Shown piece by piece: positions 9,737 to 19,719 of a DNA stretch of 64,000 bases. The position numbers and the translations under genes are program-made. Position 1 is the first letter of the stretch. Each line of letters starts with the position of its first letter. Origin of the DNA: Lucinisca nassula (Eukaryota; Mollusca; Bivalvia; Lucinida; Lucinidae); the NCBI GenBank assembly GCA_963580285.1, contig OY757010.1, positions 220,305,234 through 220,369,233 of the forward strand. Reading direction: 5' to 3'. The notes beneath the pieces were generated by a model. The model did not search any database and was not told where the DNA came from. It worked only from the letters and a program-made list of their open reading frames with translations.

Positions 9737-11899
9737 ATGAGTCATCAAAACAAGCACTGCCCTGGAATAAATGGTAAGTGTGCGAAGATTATGCCATATT
9801 GGGATAACCATTCTGTTTGTAGGGCATGCAGAAATTATGCATGCTCTCAGACATCCACTTGTGAGGTATGTGCGGATTGGTCAGATGAACTTTGGAAAAA
9901 ATTTTCCAAGTGTTTACAGAGATCTGCACAGGCCAAGGCAGCCTTCAAACCCAGGAGTTTTGCTTCTTCCCAGGTTCCTGAAAATGGTCCTGGAAAGAAC
10001 AATCCTTCCCATGTACCTGTTAAAGATCTTGGGAAGGACTCCACTTCTCTGTTTCCGACCGATATGCCAGTTACGACTGCCATTGGTTCAGGAAATTCAG
10101 AGACAGGCGGTCATCATGAGTCTCAGCAGAGTTCGCTCTCTCCGGCTCATGAAGATTCGCCACATGATAGTGAAGGTGAGGAACTTACGCCCAGACGGGA
10201 ACCTAGTCCTGACAGCTATGTGTCGGTTGAACAGGACACAGGTTCCAGGGCTACTGCTCGATACTCTAAACCTAGGCAAGACACCCAGCCTAGGTCTAGA
10301 GTTTCACTTAGTAAGAGATATAGGTCAGATTCCGGCTCTGATTCTTATTCTGATTCTAGAGGAAGATCAAGCCAGAAACTGAAGTCTAGGCATAGGTCGA
10401 GATCTCTTTCCCGACCTAGGCATAGACATCATGGTCATAGACGTAGATCCTCGAGATCTAGGTCTAGATACAGGCATCACAGGTCTAGGTTATCTAGATC
10501 AGGTTCAAGACCTAGGCGTTCTCGATCTAGACAGTATAGACATCGGTCTAGGTCTGTCTCTAGGCCTAGGACTTTAGATGATCCTGCTGTTTCTGCTTTA
10601 TCGAAATTGGTGGAACAGCAGGGCCAGCTTCTGAGGGAATTGTCCTCTCGTATGGACACTTTTCCTAACCCATCATCAACTGTTCAAGGTTCAACAAATG
10701 TGAACCCTAGTTCAGTTGTTTCTACCGTAAATTCTTCTGGTCAACATGCTGTTGTTCATGAAGATTCAGGAGATCAGCTTCAACTTTGTGTTGGGGAAGA
10801 CGAGAGAATAGGATATTCTGATCCTGAAGATCAAGAGGACCGGGAATCAGAATCTCCTAAGGACAGTCTTTCATACAAGGAGGCTATTGCAAAACTCCGG
10901 TCTAGACTAGGCCCTGACATATGTCCTAGACCAGAAGTTAAAAGCAAGTCTGTTGGAGCTTCGGCTCTAGACTTTTTTAAAAATCCTGAGGAAGCTGAGG
11001 AAACTTCTCTAGCGCTTCCTCAGTCAAGCAGTGTGTCCATTTCTATGGGAAAGATGGATAAGCGTTTGAAAGGAGAAGAGGAAGTCCCAATGTCTCCACT
11101 TCCTAATTATCCAAAAGGATTCAAGACAGGCTCTTTTGTTTCTATAAACAGTAAGCCTAAGATTTTTCAAGCTTCTTCTTATGAAGCTTTAAATCCTATG
11201 ATTAACATGGATCCACCATCTGTTAACCCAGGATTGAGGGATGTCTTGAAGCAAGGGTCTTCGATTCCTACTTCGCATACTCTTCAGTTTTCGACTCTTG
11301 AGAACTGGGAGAAACTGGCGAGAACAGGAATACAAGTGGCTTCCCACTCAGAAATGTTTCTGTGTGGTACGCTTAAGACTATACAGCAAGAGTCATGTTC
11401 CAAGGATGACATGCTTGAGGTTTCCAGATATCTTCAGGCTGTTGCCATTTCTCAGTCACACCTGGTAGAGATTTTTTCCAGGTTGGCTGTGGGACCGCTT
11501 TTGGCTCGTAGGGATGCTTGTTTAGCTGTTTCTGATTTAGACTCAGACATGAAACAGTCTCTTAGAGTACAACCGATGGAATCTTCTACCATTTTTGGAG
11601 AGAAGTTTCCGGAGGTGGTGAAACAGTACAAAGAGGGTCTTGCTCATAGATCTCTTCAGATGGCAGTTGTGGGTGCTAATAAACCTTCTGGCTTCAAGAG
11701 AAAAGGTCCTAAGGTTTCAGAGACTCCAACTAAGTCAACTTTGGGTGAACTTAATGTCACAGTAGGTCCTGATTCTTCCAGAGCCTCCAGTGTCTCCCAA
11801 GGATTGCCCAGAATTCCGAAAAGAAACAGTGGAGTTCGTAATCCTGGTAAGGGCAGGGGTAGAGGTAGAGGTAAAGTAACCAAGCCCAATGCCCCATAG
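9737..11899 (+). CDS. DIRS ORF1, Gag-like protein with SR domain
   Basis: The first plausible ATG is at 9737 (about 720 codons); the frame is open further upstream but without ATG. The N-terminus has a cysteine cluster (CPGINGKC, VCRACRNYACSQ, CEVCADW) of the type found at the start of DIRS ORF1 proteins, probably zinc binding. Residues about 195-280 form a dense arginine-serine region (RSRSLSRPRHRHHGHRRRSS and similar) like that of splicing SR proteins, followed by a possible short coiled segment and a C-terminal half rich in Ser, Pro and Glu. The C-terminus is basic (GKGRGRGRGKV), suggesting nucleic-acid binding. Its stop overlaps the ORF2 start by 11 nt in another frame. A structural role in the particle is inferred from position and family. 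Confidence 0.85.
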   Translation: MSHQNKHCPGINGKCAKIMPYWDNHSVCRACRNYACSQTSTCEVCADWSDELWKKFSKCLQRSAQAKAAFKPRSFASSQVPENGPGKNNPSHVPVKDLGKDSTSLFPTDMPVTTAIGSGNSETGGHHESQQSSLSPAHEDSPHDSEGEELTPRREPSPDSYVSVEQDTGSRATARYSKPRQDTQPRSRVSLSKRYRSDSGSDSYSDSRGRSSQKLKSRHRSRSLSRPRHRHHGHRRRSSRSRSRYRHHRSRLSRSGSRPRRSRSRQYRHRSRSVSRPRTLDDPAVSALSKLVEQQGQLLRELSSRMDTFPNPSSTVQGSTNVNPSSVVSTVNSSGQHAVVHEDSGDQLQLCVGEDERIGYSDPEDQEDRESESPKDSLSYKEAIAKLRSRLGPDICPRPEVKSKSVGASALDFFKNPEEAEETSLALPQSSSVSISMGKMDKRLKGEEEVPMSPLPNYPKGFKTGSFVSINSKPKIFQASSYEALNPMINMDPPSVNPGLRDVLKQGSSIPTSHTLQFSTLENWEKLARTGIQVASHSEMFLCGTLKTIQQESCSKDDMLEVSRYLQAVAISQSHLVEIFSRLAVGPLLARRDACLAVSDLDSDMKQSLRVQPMESSTIFGEKFPEVVKQYKEGLAHRSLQMAVVGANKPSGFKRKGPKVSETPTKSTLGELNVTVGPDSSRASSVSQGLPRIPKRNSGVRNPGKGRGRGRGKVTKPNAP

Positions 11900-14027
11900 G
11901 GGTGCCCACTTCGGTTCCCAGGTCTTTACATTAAGGGTAAGGGCATCCAGCTCTTACGAAAATCAGGTCCCAAGATCAGACCTGCCATCAGGAGGAAGAA
12001 TTTCTTTCTTCCTAGAGGCCTGGGAAAAGATTACTTCGGATGTTTGGACGCTTTCTATAATCCGAAGTGGGTATCGCATTCAGTTAAGTGTCCTACCACG
12101 ACTATTTCGGTTCCCTCCAAAGTGGTGTACTCGCATGCCTCAGGATCCCCTCAAGATGGGGATTTTGAGAGAAGAAGTAACATCATTGCTCCAAAAACAT
12201 GCTATAGAGGAAGTCAAGGATTTCCATCCAAAACGAGGCTTTTTCAGCCGGATTTTTCTGGTATCAAAGAGGTCAGGGGGATGGAGACCAGTCATAGATC
12301 TGTCCCGTCTGAACCAGTTTGTTCTATGTCCTCACTTCAAAATGGAGACGTTAGAATCAATCAGACTGGCTCTTCAGAAGGACGATTGGGTAACGTCTTT
12401 AGATCTGAAGGACGCCTATTTTCATATTCTGATTCATCGCAGGTCTCGACGCTACCTTCGCTTCTTCTTCGAAGGGAAACTGTATCAATTCCGAGTTCTT
12501 CCATTCGGGCTTTCTGTAAGTCCTTATGTCTTCACTCGCGTATTGAAAACGGTGCTGGTCCACATTCGTCGTCAGGGTATTCGGGTTCATGCTTACCTGG
12601 ACGACTGGTTACAACCTTCTGTATCAGAAACCCTATCATGGCTTCACAGCAGAAGGCTTCTGAGCATTATCCTCAATCTAGGTTTTCTTCCCAACTGGGA
12701 GAAATCAGAGCTAGTTCCTGTTCAGAATTTCCAGTTTCTTGGAGCTCGAGTCAACCTAAGAGCTGCTTTGATAGGACCGTCACAGGACAGAATCCTATCC
12801 TTTCGCAAGATACTTTTCAAAAACTTAGGAGCCAAACATGCCACAGCTCGACAGTTGCACTCCATTCTGGGTCAGATGGAGTCCATGGCCAATCTCCTAC
12901 CCCTGGGGAGGGCATTCAAGAGGCCTCTTCAGTGGGAACTCAAAGAGAGATGGTGTCAGAGACTGGCTTTGTGGGACGACAGGATTCCGTTAGGTCCTTG
13001 GTTCGTCAAAGCAGTCAAGCAGTGGACAGACTTGGAGTTTCTAATGTCCATGTCCCCTCTCCATCACCCCACCCCCGATCTGCAATTGTTTACAGATGCA
13101 AGTCTAGAGGGCTGGGGCGCACACATGGAATCTCTGATGGCGTCAGGATTCTGGTCCCTAGAGTTGAAATCTCAGCACATCAATGTTCTGGAATTGAAAG
13201 CGGTTTCGCTTGCTCTTCAGGCATTCGCTTCCCACATACATGGTCACTCTGTGCTTCTGATGACAGACAACACAACAGTGTCGGCATATATCAACAGGCA
13301 AGGGGGGTCTCATTCGTACACTCTGTGCAATCTTTCAGTAGAGATTGCATTATGGTGTGCCAAGAACAGGGTCCATGTCAAAGCACGGCATTTACCCGGT
13401 CGTCTCAATGCCTTGGCCGACTGCCTGAGCAGGAAAGGGAACATTGTTCAGACAGAATGGTCTCTAAGGCAACAGACAGCAGACCAGATTTTCCAAATTT
13501 GGGGTACCCCACATTTGGATCTGTTTGCCACACGCCTGAACAGGAAGTTACAGTTGTTTGTGTCTCCCGCTCCGGATCCAGAGGCGTATGCAATAGACGC
13601 CCTGAATCTGAGTTGGAGGGGTCTGTGGGCATATGCCTTTCCCCCATTTCCTCTCATTCTGCAGTGTTTGAAGAAGGTTCAGAACGAAGAATGCTTAGTT
13701 TGTCTAATAGCACCACTTTGGGAGGGACAAGCGTGGTATCCTCTTCTATTATCCTTGATAATAGCCCCTCCTCTATCTCTACCAGCAAGGAGGGATCTAT
13801 TGTTTCAACCTATATCCAGAATGTTGCATCCCACCCCTCAGGTGTTCCGTCTTCACGCCTGGTTGCTATGCAACAACACATGCAAGCGTCAGGCATTTCT
13901 GAATCAGTTGCCAGACGAATCTACTCAGCGAAGAGACCTTCCACCAACAATCTGTATGATTACAGATGGAAGTCTTGGCTGGATTGGTGTGGCTGCAGGG
14001 AAGTGGATCCCTTCAGTCCTACTGTAA
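11889..14027 (+). CDS. DIRS ORF2, reverse transcriptase-RNase H
   Basis: 712 codons starting at ATG 11889, overlapping the end of ORF1. RT motifs are in order: GGWRPVIDLSRLN (residues 130-142), VTSLDLKDAYFHI (168-180), FRVLPFGLSVSP (201-212) and the catalytic HAYLDDW (234-240). RNase H follows, with FTDAS (401-405), NVLELKA (432-438) and LLMTDNTT (456-463). The C-terminal part (DLFATRLN, FVSPAPDPEAYAIDAL, AYAFPPFPLI) is the conserved region between RNase H and recombinase in DIRS elements, often labelled a methyltransferase-like domain. All key acidic residues are present. Copies element RNA into DNA for circularisation. Confidence 0.93.
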   Translation: MPHRGAHFGSQVFTLRVRASSSYENQVPRSDLPSGGRISFFLEAWEKITSDVWTLSIIRSGYRIQLSVLPRLFRFPPKWCTRMPQDPLKMGILREEVTSLLQKHAIEEVKDFHPKRGFFSRIFLVSKRSGGWRPVIDLSRLNQFVLCPHFKMETLESIRLALQKDDWVTSLDLKDAYFHILIHRRSRRYLRFFFEGKLYQFRVLPFGLSVSPYVFTRVLKTVLVHIRRQGIRVHAYLDDWLQPSVSETLSWLHSRRLLSIILNLGFLPNWEKSELVPVQNFQFLGARVNLRAALIGPSQDRILSFRKILFKNLGAKHATARQLHSILGQMESMANLLPLGRAFKRPLQWELKERWCQRLALWDDRIPLGPWFVKAVKQWTDLEFLMSMSPLHHPTPDLQLFTDASLEGWGAHMESLMASGFWSLELKSQHINVLELKAVSLALQAFASHIHGHSVLLMTDNTTVSAYINRQGGSHSYTLCNLSVEIALWCAKNRVHVKARHLPGRLNALADCLSRKGNIVQTEWSLRQQTADQIFQIWGTPHLDLFATRLNRKLQLFVSPAPDPEAYAIDALNLSWRGLWAYAFPPFPLILQCLKKVQNEECLVCLIAPLWEGQAWYPLLLSLIIAPPLSLPARRDLLFQPISRMLHPTPQVFRLHAWLLCNNTCKRQAFLNQLPDESTQRRDLPPTICMITDGSLGWIGVAAGKWIPSVLL

Positions 14028-14899
14028 ATGATTTTGGAGAATTTCTTATTTCTTTACACGATAAGAACTTTTCACCCGCTACTGTTAAGGGATATCGTTC
14101 TGCGATTTCAACTACCCTTAAGCAGGTTTCTCGGATTGATTTTTCTAACCAGCCAATTTTGTCAGATGTGGTTAGAAGTTTTGAATTGGAACGCCCTAGA
14201 ACTAAGGCTCATTTTCCAAAATGGGATCTTGCTTTAGTTCTTTCCGCTCTTGTCAGTGATATCTTTGAACCTCTTCAGAGTTGCGGTTTTAAAGAATTAA
14301 CCTTCAAAACTGTATTTCTTACTGCTCTTGCCACCGGTCGTAGACGCAGTGAAATGCATGCATTTTCTGCAACTTGCACTCAGTTTTCAGACGGTTCGGT
14401 CAGTTTGTGTTCCTTCCCAGGTTTTCTTGCAAAAAACCAGCTCCCCTCAGTCGTAAGCTGTCCAATTTCAGTCCCATGTCTCACAGGTCAGGATGTCAAT
14501 CCCTTGCTCTGTCCGGTCAGAGCTTTAAGGATCTATCTTGACAGGGTCACTCCTAGGAGAAAGGGTCGTAAGAGGCTGTTCATTTCTCACTTAGATTCTT
14601 ATGAGAAAGAGATATCTTGTGATACTATTTCTAGGTGGATTGTTCAGACCATTAAACTTGCATATGCTGCTAACAATTTGGAACTGACATCAGTCAATGC
14701 ACACGAGGTTAGGGCTCTAGCTTCCTCTTGGGCTTGGTCTAATAGGGTTCCTTTAGATGATGTCGTCAAAGCTGGGTTTTGGTCCTCTGAGAATTCTTTT
14801 ATTAGATTCTATCTGAGAGAAACTTCTGCAATGGCAAGTAGCCTGGCCAGTTTAGGCCCTGTGGTTGCAGCACAATCATTAGTTGTGCCTGTATCCTAG
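13868..14899 (+). CDS. DIRS ORF3, tyrosine recombinase
   Basis: The recombinase domain lies at the 3' end of a long frame open from 12044. The first 600 codons of that frame are the antiphase shadow of the RT ORF, so the start is placed at the first ATG before recognisable homology (13868, MQQHMQASG). Core-binding region: YDYRWKSWLDWC and FSPATVKGYRSAIS. Catalytic residues: Arg in TGRRRSEMH (about 14340), His-x-x-Arg in AHEVRALASSW (about 14700) and Tyr in FIRFYLRE (about 14805). About 343 residues, normal for DIRS. It overlaps the ORF2 end by ~160 bp. It integrates the circular DNA without target duplication. The exact start and how it is expressed (frameshift or internal initiation) are uncertain. 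Confidence 0.9.
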   Translation: MQQHMQASGISESVARRIYSAKRPSTNNLYDYRWKSWLDWCGCREVDPFSPTVNDFGEFLISLHDKNFSPATVKGYRSAISTTLKQVSRIDFSNQPILSDVVRSFELERPRTKAHFPKWDLALVLSALVSDIFEPLQSCGFKELTFKTVFLTALATGRRRSEMHAFSATCTQFSDGSVSLCSFPGFLAKNQLPSVVSCPISVPCLTGQDVNPLLCPVRALRIYLDRVTPRRKGRKRLFISHLDSYEKEISCDTISRWIVQTIKLAYAANNLELTSVNAHEVRALASSWAWSNRVPLDDVVKAGFWSSENSFIRFYLRETSAMASSLASLGPVVAAQSLVVPVS

Positions 14900-15145
14900 A
14901 GATGTTTGTTTACAGTTTCCTTATGTACATGTAGGATCATGTAAATTTGTATATACATGGTGAAACTTGGTATTTTAAGAACGAAAAAAAAAAAAAAAAA
15001 AAATGAAGAAAAAGAGAATTTTTTCGCGGTGTGAGACTTTGTAACCCAGCTCCATGGTCAATGTCTTAACGGCGGAAATAGCTTTTTCTTCGACTTGGTA
15101 AGTCTACTCTTACTTAGTCCCACCATCCATTAATGTTGCAATCAG

Positions 15146-15240
15146 CACTATTCAGATGTATCGTAGGTTTAACGAAACAAATATAGAAAATTTTAATTAA
15201 TTTTCATATTTGTGAGTTATACCTACGATACATCTGAATC
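15146..15240. repeat. DIRS internal complementary region
   Basis: The first half (ACTATTCAGATGTATCGTAG then TTTAACGAAACAAATAT) is the reverse complement of the left outer end. The second half (AAAATTTTAATTAATTTTCA then TTTGTGAGTTATACCTACG) is the reverse complement of the right outer end. The junction between them equals the two outer ends joined, matching the circle-junction model. Confidence 0.92.
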
Positions 15241-15281
15241 ATACTCCCTCCACCTCCCCTCAGTTACCGTTGTTCTGCTTC

Positions 15282-15430
15282 GGTAAAATTGATTGTAGCA
15301 CCTGTTGTTGGCTTACGCTTCCGAACGGTGCGGGAGTCTAAAGACCGGACTTCTTCCGGTACTTTTTTCTTTTTTTGTCTGCGGTTGTCGGGTGAACCGA
15401 CTGATAGCACTATTCAGATGTATCGTAGGT
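15282..15430. repeat. DIRS right inverted terminal repeat
   Basis: Reverse complement of 9259-9407, from GGTAAAATTGATTGTAGC to GATGTATCGTAGGT. Confidence 0.92.
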
Positions 15431-15466
15431 ATAACTCACAAATATGAAAATTAATTAAAATTTTCT

Positions 15467-15578
15467 AGGTTTGCAGTACAAATAAGAAAAATATCACGGA
15501 TTGTCTTCAGAAAAGTACTCATTCTGGAGATCTGAAAAAGTGCAGTATGTCGCACGGTAGTGTTATCGTAATGGAGCC
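15467..15578. repeat. Right half of the M1 MITE split by DIRS
   Basis: AGGTTTGCAGTACAAATAAG, AAAATATCACGGATT and TATGTCGCACGGTAG continue the MITE interrupted at 9242. Confidence 0.8.
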
Positions 15579-15589
15579 GACTCAGTAGG

Positions 15590-15780
15590 TTTGACATCAC
15601 GTAAAGAACACCTCTATAAACCCACTTTATAAAACTAGGATATACAGGGGTGTACAGGATCTTTCTTATTTCTGCTCCTAAACATAGATTTTGGTTATTT
15701 CGTTAGAAGCGCCTCACTGAGGTTGTTATAAAGGGCACTTACAATCTATGTTTGAAGCAGCAACAAGAAGAATAGAATAG
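15590..15780. repeat. M1 subfamily 2 MITE, diverged
   Basis: ACATCACGTAAAGAACACC, TTTCTTATTTCTGCTCC, a weakened centre GAAGCGCCTCACTGAGG and ACAATCTATGTTTGAAGCAG. Confidence 0.65.
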
Positions 15781-16422
15781 TTTTTATCATAAACTATATC
15801 GGTGTCGGAGAAAAATGAACACAGCCCAGGCGATTGTCTCTGGGTAGACTGGGAAAATAATTCTGGATAGAGACTTAAAAGGTGCATTATTGAGCTACCG
15901 GGTCGCAATTTTTTTTCTGGTTTTTATCTTCAATGCATACTCCTTTGTCATGTGTACACTTTTCGAGCCAACTACAGCTTCAGAACTTTGTGAAAATGGT
16001 CGTTTTCATACTTGTTTACCCTTCGCTCTGAACATGTGTTCGGAATTTCTGTTCTAAAAATAAATCTGTCACTTTACACATACATGGCGACAGTATCGTC
16101 TCTGAGTGTCAATACTTACGGCATGGTATTCAGCGTCATATATTTTTTTTCCGATTCAGGCATGGCCTAAGCAAACAAGACCAAAAATGAGCGTCGCATA
16201 ACGTCATATATGGGAATTCTTTTTTTTTGTCACGAACTAAAAATAGATCTAACTAGTGTTCGAAACCTAGTTAGGGAATCCCTCTCAAATTCGTTTACCT
16301 GTCATCATAATTGTTCGAATTTTTGCATAAAATGCATTCATTTGTATTGTTTTAAAGAAAAATACCGGTTATATGTATTTTATTTTTTGAAGCATTTTTC
16401 CGGATAGCCCAATAATGCACCT
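15781..16422. other. No gene recognised
   Basis: No supported gene, RNA or repeat; AT-rich sequence only. Confidence 0.5.
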
Positions 16423-16635
16423 TTAACCCTTGTTCTGCTGAGCCCGGATATGCCTTTTCTTTGAAACAATGTAGATCCAGATCAGATGGCTTCTGACGAA
16501 GCCATCTGATCAGGATCTACATTGTTTGCCATTCAGATTGTGAATTTGTTGCAATAATTTGCATCAAGTAATCTGATTGGTTGATAATCGGTAGTGGGTG
16601 TGGCATATATGAATATTCAGCAGAACAAGGGTTAA
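16423..16635. repeat. piggyBac-like MITE (family M3)
   Basis: Terminal inverted repeats TTAACCCTTGTTCTGCTGA at the left and their exact complement at the right (TCAGCAGAACAAGGGTTAA). Outer TTAA followed by CCC is the piggyBac signature. The centre (16470-16532) is a hairpin with GATCCAGATCAGATGGCTTC facing GAAGCCATCTGATCAGGATC. About 213 bp, no coding. Confidence 0.8.
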
Positions 16636-16714
16636 AACTGTTTCCTTTAACCCTTAAATTTGTGGTTCGTTAGGTGAGGCAAAGGTGACGTGTATATCGC
16701 ACTACTGGGGATCA

Positions 16715-16985
16715 AACTGATATTGACTTACAGTGAATCAAAGCCTGCTGTCCTTGCAGCAGGTAACGGTAGATGGGGAATGTTATTATTCTGTCTGTTG
16801 CTACGCTTCCATTCATTTTCCTCTCTCATCTGTCACTCACATTCATCTCCTCCACTATCTCGTCTATCTCTTGTTTTCTTTTTCTCTTGGAGAGACACAA
16901 AAATGACCCACAAGGATTGACGTGTCGTTAAGTCAAAATCAATAAATCAATCAGTCAATCAATCAACCAATCAGTCAATTAATTA
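16715..16985 (+). repeat. SINE family D
   Basis: A polypyrimidine-rich body (CATTCATTTTCCTCTCTCAT) ends in GATTGACGTGTCGTTAAGTC and an AATCAATCAATC tail. It shares this body and tail with copies at 43640 (plus) and 19370 (minus). Confidence 0.7.
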
Positions 16986-16989
16986 ATCC

Positions 16990-17365
16990 TTAACCCTTTT
17001 TGGACCAAATGGAATCTTCCTCCTTATATATAACAAGAATCCATTCTAAAATTAAGGATCGTCAGGTTGTGTTTCCTTCAAAGTTTACTTTGAAAATGGC
17101 TTAATTTTTCACAAATAGTGTTGGCCCTGATCAGACGCCGCGTTCTGTGGCGTTGGATCTGGGCCTGCACTGTTTGCCAATTATCCATTTTAGGGTGTCT
17201 GGTACAAAATGAGTCAAGCAAAAAGTGTAGTCCAAGATTAGACGCTGTGTTTTGTGGCGTCTGACCCTTGAATGCCTGTAATGTAAGCAAACAGTGCAGA
17301 CCCTGATCAGTCGACGCGTTCTGTGGCATCTGGTCTGGGTCTACACTGTTTGTCAAGTACAACCC
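16990..17365 (+). repeat. piggyBac-like MITE (M2) plus extra hairpin units
   Basis: The MITE proper runs from TTAACCCTTTTTGGACC to TCTGGTACAAAATGAG (about 17217). Two further hairpin-like units of the same type (GATTAGACGCTGTG..GGCGTCTGA and CCTGATCAGTCGACGCG..GGCATCTGG) extend to 17365. Confidence 0.65.
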
Positions 17366-17424
17366 TTGATTCCAGCCTATATTCTATCGATAAATAATAC
17401 GCACTGCGATAATGCCCCCCCCCA

Positions 17425-17722
17425 CCCCCCCCATCGGGGCTTGAAGAAATACATGGGCTGCATGATGCTTCCACGCAGAGCTGAAACCGACCCGCACAAG
17501 AGTACTGGTAAACCGCTTAGAGGATCTATGCCCGCCCAGGCAAAGCGGTGCGAGTCGGACCGTCCATGTTAATAAACCATATTGGTTTCATTTGGGCGAC
17601 AGGGCTGGAGATGTCATTTCATCTCAGTGTCGGGTAAAAGTACCACAAAATTGGATGCAACGTCTACTAAATGACCTTTACACTGTTGACGGGGACGTTA
17701 AACCCCAATTCAAATATTCGCA
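17425..17722 (+). repeat. SINE family B
   Basis: CATCGGGGCTTGAAGAAATA, TGCTTCCACGCAGAGCTGAA, ACCGCTTAGAGGATCTATG and GACGGGGACGTTAAACCCC. It forms an inverted pair with the next copy. Confidence 0.8.
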
Positions 17723-17851
17723 CTGCGATATAATTAACGCTGCTATTTTCTATAAATAAGTTACCTTGAATTTCTACAAGTCAGTGATTGCCATGTCGAC
17801 TTTAGTAAAGAGGAGTTTCTATGCTAGGTAACTTTCAATTGGTTCGATTGT

Positions 17852-18158
17852 TTGTTTTTGTTTAGTTTGAGGTTAAACGTCCCCGTAAACACTGTATAGG
17901 TCATTTTGGAGACGTTGCTTTCAATTTTGTGGGAATTTTACCCGACATTGAGATGGAATGACATCTCAAGCCTTGTCGCCGAATGAAACCAATAGGATTT
18001 TTAAGCAAGGACGGACCGACTCACATCGCTTTGCCTGGGCAGGCTTAGATCCTCTAAACGGTTTACCAGTACTCGTGTGCGGTCGGTATCAGCTCTGCGT
18101 GGAAGAATCTTGCGGCCAATCTATTTCTGCAAGCCCCGACGGGCGGGGGCGGCAATTG
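17852..18158 (-). repeat. SINE family B, inverted partner
   Basis: Minus-strand copy, about 130 bp from the plus copy at 17425. Read on plus it starts TTTAGTTTGAGGTTAAACGT and ends AGCCCCGACGGGCGGGGGCGG-like sequence at 18137-18155. Confidence 0.8.
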
Positions 18159-18240
18159 GTTCTATTGATAAACAATCGAGACAAACATGCGCTGTAACAT
18201 CGAAATGGATCTTTAAGAGCAAACGTATTTTATTGGCACA

Positions 18241-18535
18241 CTCGGGAGCAAAGTAGGATGGCGTCTGACTGCTGATTGGGAGTCGCAGGTTTGATACCCG
18301 CTGCGGGCGGCAACTTTCTTTTGTAAAGATTGATCATGATTTTTTTCTACGGTCATTCTCTTCCGCCCGCTCATTCAAAAAGGGGAGGTTGTTAGTTTCT
18401 GGCGAAGGAGAGTACACTGTACTGGGATTAACAGCTTACAGGTATGTGTGATCTTGCCCAGGAAGTGTGTTACGAAATATAACCTAAACAGTGTTGACTG
18501 TTCCGTGAAACTCAAACACAAACAAAATTGACATA
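18241..18535 (+). repeat. SINE family A, diverged
   Basis: The head GGAGCAAAGTAGGATGGCG and CAGGTTTGATACCCGC are decayed A and B boxes. The body has TTTTTTCTACGGTCATTCTC and TTTCTGGCGAAGGAG. The tail is AACTCAAACACAAAC. Confidence 0.7.
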
Positions 18536-18707
18536 TTTCTCAAGTGGATGAGGCACAGGGACCGTCCTCTACAGAAATAGAAGCAGTGTTAACATGCAAT
18601 GTTGTAGAATTTAACATAAAGACTGCAAAGTAGTCCCACGATCCTCCTCCAACATACAACAGAGCATCGCTCTCTAGCATGCATACTCGAACTTCCACTA
18701 CATGAAG

Positions 18708-18733
18708 GTTGTGTGTGTGGTGTGTGGTGTGTG

Positions 18734-18815
<82 letters not shown>
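18708..18815. repeat. Compound GT and AG microsatellite
   Basis: TGTGTGTGGTGTGTGG-type units run into a ~70 bp AG dinucleotide tract. Confidence 0.95.
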
Positions 18816-19369
18816 TCTGTGTACATACCGGTTTATCACAGCTATATCTTTTGTAGTGTTATTTATCTATTATGCACATACATGAACTTCATCTTGTACG
18901 CTCAACGAACACAGTCCAGCGATGATGATTAAACAGAGCTCGAGGTAAAATATATAGAGTAAAATACAGCCATGCAGGCTGACCTTTATATTTATGCAAC
19001 AGCAAGTATAAACTTTCACAAGAAGAAAACAAACATAAGCTGTCACACAACAAGAGGTCCATGATGGACATAATTCGCTCTCCTGAATGATGATGTACTA
19101 ACATTGTTGTTTACAGTTTTCTTTTTTATATTTAGCTCTGACAGTCAATTTGTACAGAGGAGCAGAACCAATTAAGCACTTTTAGTAGAGGGCTCACTCA
19201 AGGAACTATTCTGTAGAAGTAATTTTAAAATTGAGACATTGGAGAAGATGTTCTTTAATGATTTTTCCGTCTTTACCTCTGCAGTCATATGGAAATTTTG
19301 TTCAGCAGAGCAGACCAATTTCAGCAATTTAAGCAATCATCATTACATGATTGATTTTTTAGTATAATG

Positions 19370-19600
19370 ACATGCCAACCGTTGTGGGTCATTTTTTGTC
19401 GTCTCCCAGAGAAAGGGAGAAAGTGAGTGATAGTGGAGAAAGACAAAAAACGTATGGGAGTGTTAAAACAGAAGAAACAACAACACATTGCCTCTACCCT
19501 GACCTGTCCCAAGAACAGCGAGCCTTGTCCTACTGTAAGCCAATATCAGTTGGACGCCCCAGTGACGCAAAATACACGTCGCCTTTGCCTCACCCAACCA
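19370..19600 (-). repeat. SINE family D
   Basis: Minus-strand copy within the Helitron-like element: CCAACCGTTGTGGGTC, then TCGTCTCCCAGAGAAAGGG and TGAGTGATAGTGGAG. Confidence 0.6.
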
Positions 19601-19719
19601 TCCCTTAATAATCAGTACAATAACACTACTTTGATATGGGATGTCAATGGAACAGACCTAAGATGAGCCCTACTGCTTAACCATTTTTTGGTACAAAAAT
19701 AAAAAGGAAGCATTTCTCG

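Larger units (their letters stand above)
9243..15466 (+). mobile_element. Complete DIRS-type retrotransposon
   Basis: A 6,224 bp element of the tyrosine-recombinase retrotransposon order. It has inverted terminal repeats (9259-9407 against 15282-15430) and three overlapping ORFs: Gag-like, RT-RNase H and tyrosine recombinase. An internal complementary region (15146-15240) joins the complements of the two outer ends, the hallmark of DIRS replication through a circular intermediate. Ends are ATATTTGTTTCG at the left and TTAAAATTTTCT at the right. No target duplication is seen, as expected for recombinase-mediated integration. Flanks are the two halves of one MITE. All three frames are open, so the copy may be recent or active. 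Confidence 0.93.

Noticed and set aside
12044..13867. First 600 codons of the long frame containing the tyrosine recombinase
   Set aside because: This is the antiphase shadow of the RT ORF with serine-rich, unstructured composition; homology to recombinases begins only near 13868.
14984..15003. Poly-A run as evidence for a processed pseudogene
   Set aside because: It lies within the DIRS element between the recombinase ORF and the internal complementary region, with no separate retroposed gene.
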